DNA from: UBA3069 sp050633465 | GTDB lineage: Bacteria; Pseudomonadota; Alphaproteobacteria; Rhodobacterales; Rhodobacteraceae | Reading direction: 5' to 3' | Length of the DNA: 64,000 nucleotides | NCBI GenBank assembly: GCA_050633465.1 | Contig: JBOEGO010000031.1 | Location: 1-64,000 of the forward strand | In this document: piece by piece, positions 58,756 to 64,000 of the stretch | Numbering within the stretch: the stretch's first letter is position 1 | Layout: each line of letters begins with the position of its first letter | Translations under genes and position numbers: made by a program | The notes under the pieces: model-generated | Told to the model about the DNA's origin: nothing | The model's input: the letters and a program-made list of their open reading frames with translations, nothing else | The model's database searches: none

Positions 58756-59049
58756 CTAAGAAATGCCACCAACGGCCCCGTTGCCGTTTATGCGGGCGGC
58801 AGGTGTTGCCCCTCGGGGATCATCCAGAATGTCAGGACGGCTTACCGCGATGGAAAGTTTGATGAACTGGCTGTCGTTATTGGCGGCCAGCATCCATACT
58901 CCATCCGTCTTCTGGAATGCGCTGGAAAAGGCCCAGACCGATGCGATCGTTGTGAAAATCACCGGCAGCGCGCATATCCCGATCATGTTCATGGATGCCG
59001 CCGCAAAAACGAAACGCAGCGCAGGCATCGAACCGCAATAGCGGGCCAT
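58756..59049 (-). CDS. Hypothetical small membrane protein (doubtful)
   Basis: A minus-strand frame of about 97 residues starting MARYCGSMPALRFVFAAASM with a hydrophobic helix (MIGICALPVIFTTIASVWAF) and a polar tail containing MLAANNDSQFIKLSIAVSRP. The amino-acid sequence looks plausible, and no overlapping gene is recognised, but I see no clear ribosome-binding site or family. It lies between the tRNA-Met and the haem-receptor gene. The stretch 58732-59202 otherwise contains nothing I can name. Confidence 0.35.
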   Translation of the reverse strand: MARYCGSMPALRFVFAAASMNMIGICALPVIFTTIASVWAFSSAFQKTDGVWMLAANNDSQFIKLSIAVSRPDILDDPRGATPAARINGNGAVGGIS

Positions 59050-59202
59050 CGGGGTGCGTGCCTTACAGGTATCAATCAGGCCATAAATCAGGTCGTTTCT
59101 AAGCGCCTGGCGGAATCTGGCTTCACATGATCTGCACCGCAAACCATATCCGCATATCCGTATCCGGCGACACAGGCCGCCGGATACGATCATGTCTGAA
59201 AA

Positions 59203-61251
59203 TCAGAACGTTTTGGTCAGGGTCACATTCAAGGTCCGGCCGGGAGCCTTGCGCGTGGGGGAAGACAGATGCCCGACGTAATCCAGATCGAACAGGTTTT
59301 CGACACCGACCCGCACCGTTGCACCCCTTAGCACGCCAACATCGGGCGCCCATGTGGCCCGCAGGTTATGCACCGTGGTGTCAGACAATGCGGTGCCCGA
59401 CGAATCGCGCTGGTTGGCGCTGTGAACCACCTCCCAGCTCAGGTCCAGCTTGTCGTTCAACCGCTTGCCAAGTGTCAGACGCAACCGGTCTGCCGCGCTA
59501 TTGCGCCAAATCGCCGAGGAGCCATCAGGGTTATACTCGTCCCCCTCGCCGACATGCCCCGCCAGATCCACATAGAACCCGTTGGCCATGCCGTATGATG
59601 CTTCCAACTCGACCCCGCGCGTTTCAATCCGGTCCAGATTGGTGCCCGTCGAACCGGCCACGGTAAAGGTGGTGACATCCCAGATTTCGGTGGCATAGAA
59701 ATTGCCGCGCACCGCCAGCCGGTCACCGGATGCAAAAATATCGTTGCCGGAATAGGCAGCCCCGATTTCAAAGGTGTGGGATTTTTCCGTCGTGTTCATA
59801 CGCGAAATCGCCGTAGCGGATGCCCCCAGATCGTCGATGATCGGCAGGCCTTCGGTATAGGCGGCGCTGGTGAACACCGAAAACCCGTTGCCAAAGTCAT
59901 AGCCAAGCGCCAGACCGCCCATGAGTGCGTCATTGGTAAACGACCCATAGGTGCTGGCGCTGTCCACAGTCGATGTTTCATAGCGCAAGGCAGGTGTGAC
60001 GGTGAACTGGCCCATGCTCATTTCGTCGATCACGAACAGGGCAAACCGGCGGTCGGTGCCACCCGGCGCACTGGCCGCATCATTGTCGGCACGTTCGCGG
60101 CGCACCGCCTCGACCCCCGCCAACAGATCGTGCTGCACAAACCCTGTGTCAAACAGCGAACGGTTGGATACCGTTAATTTTGTGGTCTGATACCGCTGGT
60201 CCGCGTTTACCGTGCTTTCCAGAAACGCGAATGTCGGCGTGCCCTCTAATGGCGACGATCCGGTGATGTAATCATATTCGATCCGCTGGTCGGCATAGGA
60301 CAGATTGGCGCGCAAATCGATCATGTCATTGGCCGGATTGTAACGGTAGTTCGCAATCACCTGCCGCGTATGGGTCAGGCGGTCGACATTGCCGAACATG
60401 CCGCCATCGGTAGCGAACTGGTCATATGGCACGTCTTTGTCATCGGCCACGGTTTGCGAAAACGACAGGGTCAATTCGTGGTCGTCTTCCTGCCCGAATG
60501 TGAACCGCGCCTTGGCCAATCCCGACGGGGTTGTGAAATTGCTGTTGCCGATGGTGCTGCCATCGCCCGCCGTCAACAATCCCTGATCGCGGTAGGTGTA
60601 ATTCAACAGGTATTCAGCCCGTTCCGATGCCTGATAGGCCAGCGTGGTCGAACTGACAAACCCGTCGCCATTGCTGGAATATTGCAGCGTCTGCGCGCCC
60701 GCAAACCCCAGATCACCATGGGTGAAATCCGATGCATCCTTGGTTTCCAGTAGGACGACACCGCCCACAATGCCCGACCCGTAGGCATAGCTGCCGATGG
60801 TCCCGCGCAGCACTTCGACCTCGCGGAACAACAGCGGATCGGTGAACAGCTGCGTGCCGATGCGGTAGAGCTCCTCTGATCCGACGCTGGCACCATCCAG
60901 TTGCACCGCGATTTTCTGGTCGCTGCCATAGGTGGTATTGGCGCCGAACCCGCGAATATTGATGCCCGACCCCTGCGGCGTGGTGCCATTCACCAGCGTC
61001 ACGCCGGGCACCGAATCGATCAGTTGCGCCACGGTGCTGGCCTGACGGTCCTCGATTTCTTCGGCATCGACCACGGTGCGCGACAGCGCCGTGCCATAGC
61101 TCAGGTCGCGCTTGCCACCCGTCAATACCAGGGTGCCAAGGTAACCGGGTTCATCATTGGATACGTCGGTTTCGGCCTGCTGGGCAAGGGCCGGAACCGC
61201 CAATGAAATACAAACAAGCGCGGTCGAGCCGCGCAATAGGGGAGTAAGCAT
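59203..61251 (-). CDS. TonB-dependent haem/haemoglobin receptor family protein
   Basis: A 682-residue outer-membrane receptor. A signal peptide (STALVCISLAVPALAQ) is followed by a plug domain (TVAQLIDSVPGVTLVN, GINIRGFGANTTYGS, VEVLRGTIGSYAYGSG) and a 22-strand barrel ending in RTLNVTLTKTF, with a terminal Phe as in outer-membrane proteins. The motif SYADQRIEYDYI and the gene order next to hmuS-hmuT-hmuU point to haem as ligand. The ATG ending at 61251 follows AGGAAGG. It is divergent from hmuS; iron-dependent control is expected, and two palindromes lie between. Confidence 0.93.
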   Translation of the reverse strand: MLTPLLRGSTALVCISLAVPALAQQAETDVSNDEPGYLGTLVLTGGKRDLSYGTALSRTVVDAEEIEDRQASTVAQLIDSVPGVTLVNGTTPQGSGINIRGFGANTTYGSDQKIAVQLDGASVGSEELYRIGTQLFTDPLLFREVEVLRGTIGSYAYGSGIVGGVVLLETKDASDFTHGDLGFAGAQTLQYSSNGDGFVSSTTLAYQASERAEYLLNYTYRDQGLLTAGDGSTIGNSNFTTPSGLAKARFTFGQEDDHELTLSFSQTVADDKDVPYDQFATDGGMFGNVDRLTHTRQVIANYRYNPANDMIDLRANLSYADQRIEYDYITGSSPLEGTPTFAFLESTVNADQRYQTTKLTVSNRSLFDTGFVQHDLLAGVEAVRRERADNDAASAPGGTDRRFALFVIDEMSMGQFTVTPALRYETSTVDSASTYGSFTNDALMGGLALGYDFGNGFSVFTSAAYTEGLPIIDDLGASATAISRMNTTEKSHTFEIGAAYSGNDIFASGDRLAVRGNFYATEIWDVTTFTVAGSTGTNLDRIETRGVELEASYGMANGFYVDLAGHVGEGDEYNPDGSSAIWRNSAADRLRLTLGKRLNDKLDLSWEVVHSANQRDSSGTALSDTTVHNLRATWAPDVGVLRGATVRVGVENLFDLDYVGHLSSPTRKAPGRTLNVTLTKTF

Positions 61252-61320
61252 AAGCGCCTTCCTGTGATCTACGAATTGGGCCGTAGCTTGCAAGGGCTGG
61301 CGCGGCGGATTGATGCCTTT

Positions 61321-61337
61321 GCGATAAATCTTATCGC
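61321..61337. promoter_or_regulatory. Inverted repeat in the haem receptor / hmuS intergenic region
   Basis: GCGATAA (61321-61327) and TTATCGC (61331-61337) are perfect 7-bp inverted arms with a 3-nt spacer, 70 bases from the receptor start. Candidate operator; the protein is unknown. Confidence 0.5.
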
Positions 61338-61363
61338 GACGGGTTGCAGCGTTAATTCATTCA

Positions 61364-61376
61364 GACTAAATTAGTC
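61364..61376. promoter_or_regulatory. Second palindrome upstream of hmuS
   Basis: GACTAA-A-TTAGTC (61364-61376) is a perfect 13-bp palindrome, 76 bases before the hmuS ATG. AT-rich arms of this kind suit an iron-responsive regulator such as Irr, but it does not match the ICE or iron-box consensus closely. Confidence 0.5.
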
Positions 61377-61451
61377 AAGTATTTTGAACAGCCACGCACC
61401 AGAATAACATTGGGCGCAGCCATCGAACGAAACCGTTCCCGAAGGTAGCCC

Positions 61452-62504
61452 ATGAACGTGCAAACCGCCCTATCCCCCGCTGACATCCGTGCCGCACAGG
61501 CCGAAAACCCCAAATTGCGCGCCCGCGATCTGGCCGACAAACTGGCGATATCCGAGGCCACGCTGGTCGCATCCCGCATCGGTCAGGGCGTCACCCGCAT
61601 CGCTGCGCACCCCGATGCGCTGATGCCCGCCGCCGAACAACTGGGCGAGGTCATGGCCCTGACCCGCCTGCCCGCCTGCGTGCATGAAAAGGTCGGGCAT
61701 TATGCCAATTACCACAGCGGCGACCATGCCTCGATGGTGCTGAACGATGCGATTGATCTGCGGATTTTTCCCTCGCATTGGGTGCATGCCTATGCGGTTG
61801 AAACACCCGGCGAAAACGGTGTGCGCCGTTCGTTGCAGGTGTTTGATGCGGCGGGTGACGCGGTGCATAAAATCCACCTGCGCGATGCATCCAACCACGA
61901 TGCATGGGCCACGCTGGTCAATGATCTGAAACATCCCGACCAGTCGCAGGGGCAGGATGTGGGCGAACGCAAACCCACCGAACCCGCCAAATCCGCCCCC
62001 GAAAAACTGGATATTTTGCAGAAAGAGTGGGCGCGTCTGACCGACACCCACCAGTTCCTGCGCCTCTGTTCGAAACTGAAAATGAACCGCCTTGGGGCCT
62101 ATCGCATCGCCGGTGCGCCCTTTGTGCGCCAGCTGGATCCGTCTGCGGTAAACGCAATGCTGGAAACCGTGCAGCAGGCAGAAATCGAAATCATGCTGTT
62201 TGTCGGCAATCGCGGCTGCATCCAGATCCATTCCGGCCCTGTGAACCGCCTGCAGCCCATGGGTCCGTGGCAAAACATCATGGACCCCGGTTTCAATCTG
62301 CACCTGCGCAGCGATATGGTGGCCGAGGTATGGGCGGTGGAAAAACCCACTCAACGTGGCCCCGCCATCTCGGTCGAGGCATTCGACGCAGACGGCGGCC
62401 TGATTTTTCAGGTGTTCGGTGTCGGCAAGGAAGGCCGCGATTCCCGCCCCGTCTGGGGCCGCATCGTTGCTGGCCTGCCCGGTCTGAGCGAAGGGGTGGC
62501 ATAA
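61452..62504 (+). CDS. hmuS: Haemin-degrading/haem-transfer factor HmuS
   Basis: A cytoplasmic haem-binding protein that takes haem from the ABC importer and releases iron or stores it. The 350-residue protein consists of two related halves: the first has SEATLVASRIGQGVTRIAAH and RIFPSHWVHAYAVE, the second VGNRGCIQIHSGPVNRLQPM and FNLHLRSDMVAEVWAVEKPT. Length matches HmuS/ChuS. The stop overlaps the hmuT start (TAATG), so they are coupled. Confidence 0.94.
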   Translation: MNVQTALSPADIRAAQAENPKLRARDLADKLAISEATLVASRIGQGVTRIAAHPDALMPAAEQLGEVMALTRLPACVHEKVGHYANYHSGDHASMVLNDAIDLRIFPSHWVHAYAVETPGENGVRRSLQVFDAAGDAVHKIHLRDASNHDAWATLVNDLKHPDQSQGQDVGERKPTEPAKSAPEKLDILQKEWARLTDTHQFLRLCSKLKMNRLGAYRIAGAPFVRQLDPSAVNAMLETVQQAEIEIMLFVGNRGCIQIHSGPVNRLQPMGPWQNIMDPGFNLHLRSDMVAEVWAVEKPTQRGPAISVEAFDADGGLIFQVFGVGKEGRDSRPVWGRIVAGLPGLSEGVA

Positions 62505-63373
62505 TGCGCGCCCTGCCGCACCTGCGCGCCGCGCTGCTGGCGGGGCTGTTTGCCCTGCCCGCAGCCACCGTCGCCACCGCTGAAACCGGAACCAAACCCG
62601 ATGTCCTGTCCATCGGCGGCTCCATCACCGAAATCGTGGTCGCGCTGGGGCAGGAACACCGCCTGCTGGCGCGTGACACCACATCAACCTACCCCGCGTC
62701 GGTCGCGCAATTGCCCGATGTCGGCTATATGCGCGCCTTGTCACCCGAGGGCGTGTTGTCCGTCGGCCCCTCGCTGATCATATCCGAAGCGGGCGCAGGC
62801 CCGGCCGAGGCATTGTCAGTGATCCGCGCCGCCGATGTTGAATTCGTCGAAGTGCCCGAAATCTATAGCGCCGCAGGCATCCAGACCAAAATCACCACCG
62901 TGGGCGCGGCGCTGGACGTGCCTGATCAGGCGACAGAACTGTCCGGTCAGGTCGGCGCGGCGCTGGCCGATGCCATCAAACAGGCCAACGCGCATGGGGG
63001 GGGCAAAAAACGGGTGCTGTTCGTGCTGTCCACCGCAGGCGGGCGCATCAATGCATCCGGCACAGGCACTGCCGCCGATGCCATCATCCGCATGGCGGGC
63101 GGTATAAACGCGGTCACGGATTTCAGCGGTTACAAACAAATCAGCGACGAATCTGTGGGCCTGTCCGCGCCCGACGTGATCCTGATGATGGACCGTGGCG
63201 GCGACCACGGCGTGGCCGATGACGAACTTTTCGCCATGCCACCCATACGCCTGACCCCCGCCGCGCAAACGCGGTCTGTGGTGCGGATGGACGGGCTGTT
63301 TTTGCTGGGTTTTGGCCCGCGCACAGCCGATGCCGTCACCGCCCTGTCCAACGCATTGTATGGTAAGGGCTGA
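62504..63373 (+). CDS. hmuT: Haem ABC transporter, substrate-binding protein
   Basis: The periplasmic haem-binding component. The 289-residue protein has a signal peptide (HLRAALLAGLFALPAATVAT) and a class III periplasmic-binding fold: VLSIGGSITEIVVALGQEHR and TTSTYPASVAQLPDVGYMRA are the HmuT start, and the Tyr in these loops is a likely haem ligand. AGPAEALSVIRAADVEFVEV follows. It is coupled to hmuS and is 3 bases before hmuU. Confidence 0.94.
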   Translation: MRALPHLRAALLAGLFALPAATVATAETGTKPDVLSIGGSITEIVVALGQEHRLLARDTTSTYPASVAQLPDVGYMRALSPEGVLSVGPSLIISEAGAGPAEALSVIRAADVEFVEVPEIYSAAGIQTKITTVGAALDVPDQATELSGQVGAALADAIKQANAHGGGKKRVLFVLSTAGGRINASGTGTAADAIIRMAGGINAVTDFSGYKQISDESVGLSAPDVILMMDRGGDHGVADDELFAMPPIRLTPAAQTRSVVRMDGLFLLGFGPRTADAVTALSNALYGKG

Positions 63374-63376
63374 GTC

Positions 63377-64000
63377 ATGACCGCCCTGCCCGACACCGCT
63401 TCCTCTGCCTCCACCCCACCGCGTGACCGCCAATCCCGCGCCCGCGCCCTGCATTGGGCGCTGGCCGGGTTTCTGGTGCTCTGCGCATTGGCCAGCCTGC
63501 AAATCGGGGCCACCGATGTGACCCTGTCGGCGCTGCTGGGCAAACTGCTGTCGGGCGATACCCTGACACGGATGGAACGGGTGGTGCTGTTTGATATTCG
63601 CCTGCCCCGACTGGCCATGGGGGCGCTGGTCGGCGCGGCGCTGGCCGTGTCGGGCAGCGTCATGCAGGGGCTGTTTCGCAACCCGCTGGCTGATCCGGGC
63701 ATCGTCGGCGTCAGCGCAGGCGCGGGGCTGGGGGCCATTCTGGCCATCGTTCTGGGCGGGTTGCTGCCCGTGGCGATCATCAATGCAGTGGGCAATCAAC
63801 TGGTGCCGCTGGCCGCCTTTCTGGGCGGCTGGGGGTCCACGATCCTGCTCTATCGCGTTTCCACCCGTGGCGGGCGCACCAATGTTGCCACCATGCTGCT
63901 GGCCGGTATCGCACTGGGGGCGCTGGCCGGTGCGCTGTCGGGTATCCTTGTCTATATCGCCGATGACACACAGCTGCGTGACCTGACATTCTGGGGGCTG
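63377..64000 (+). CDS. hmuU: Haem ABC transporter, permease (partial, runs off the right edge)
   Basis: A FecCD-type inner-membrane permease. The visible 208 residues begin MTALPDTASSASTPPRDRQ at the ATG 3 bases after hmuT, then a first hydrophobic segment (GFLVLCALASLQIG), LFDIRLPRLAMGALVGAALA, and GLFRNPLADPGIVGVSAGAG, the FecCD hallmark. The ATPase gene hmuV is expected just beyond the window. Confidence 0.94.
   Translation, partial: MTALPDTASSASTPPRDRQSRARALHWALAGFLVLCALASLQIGATDVTLSALLGKLLSGDTLTRMERVVLFDIRLPRLAMGALVGAALAVSGSVMQGLFRNPLADPGIVGVSAGAGLGAILAIVLGGLLPVAIINAVGNQLVPLAAFLGGWGSTILLYRVSTRGGRTNVATMLLAGIALGALAGALSGILVYIADDTQLRDLTFWGL

Overview
The window looks like chromosomal DNA of a Rhodobacteraceae (Roseobacter-type) alphaproteobacterium. 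The signs are high-GC coding DNA, a CP4-type (class II) AroA, the order irr / fabA-fabB / fabI, a DUF1127 protein, and a SAM/SAH riboswitch in front of metK, an RNA class known mainly from Rhodobacterales. No phage, insertion sequence or CRISPR array was seen.

Layout. Positions 1-17750 are mostly housekeeping genes on the minus strand: rpsA (cut by the left edge), a nitroreductase/HxlR pair, cmk-aroA, trmB, metK with its riboswitch, lnt-corC-ybeY-phoH, two small exported proteins sharing one module, miaB, fabI and fabB-fabA. Two plus-strand genes of unknown function (13387-14256, 15395-15928) lie among them. At 17924-20735 are irr, an FKBP/SlyD-type isomerase, a haloacid dehalogenase-type HAD protein and a threonine-dehydratase-like enzyme.

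Positions 20823-32985 form an aromatic-catabolism block: pobA-pcaD-pcaC-pcaH-pcaG-hydrolase-pcaB, then an MFS transporter, a zinc alcohol dehydrogenase, an ArsR regulator with the cysteine pair of persulfide sensors, and a LysR gene divergent from a GcoA/CYP255-like P450 followed by an orphan TRAP binding protein. 4-Hydroxybenzoate would be converted to protocatechuate, ring-opened by PcaHG and processed by PcaB, PcaC and PcaD to 3-oxoadipate.

Positions 33040-49846 carry a dense cluster of palindromes (33042-33220), the pyrimidine-reducing pair preT-preA divergent from a serine hydrolase/acetoacetyl-CoA synthetase pair, a glycine-betaine-type ABC transporter, a PAS-LuxR regulator divergent from a Liv-type ABC transporter with a coupled alpha/beta hydrolase, and a PagL-like outer-membrane lipase. 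A GlcD-like oxidase and a glutathione peroxidase follow.

Positions 51954-58374 are a minus-strand urease operon, ureD-A-B-C-E-F-G, with four extra small genes between the structural and accessory genes. After an elongator tRNA-Met (58655-58731) comes a haem uptake locus: a TonB-dependent receptor divergent from hmuS-hmuT-hmuU, the last cut by the right edge.

Most distinctive are the metK riboswitch, the composite palindromic repeat family, the small coupled genes inside the urease operon, the P450 with an unusual I-helix, the paired exported module proteins, and several clean unassigned operator palindromes. All functions are assigned by reading motifs; no database search was run.
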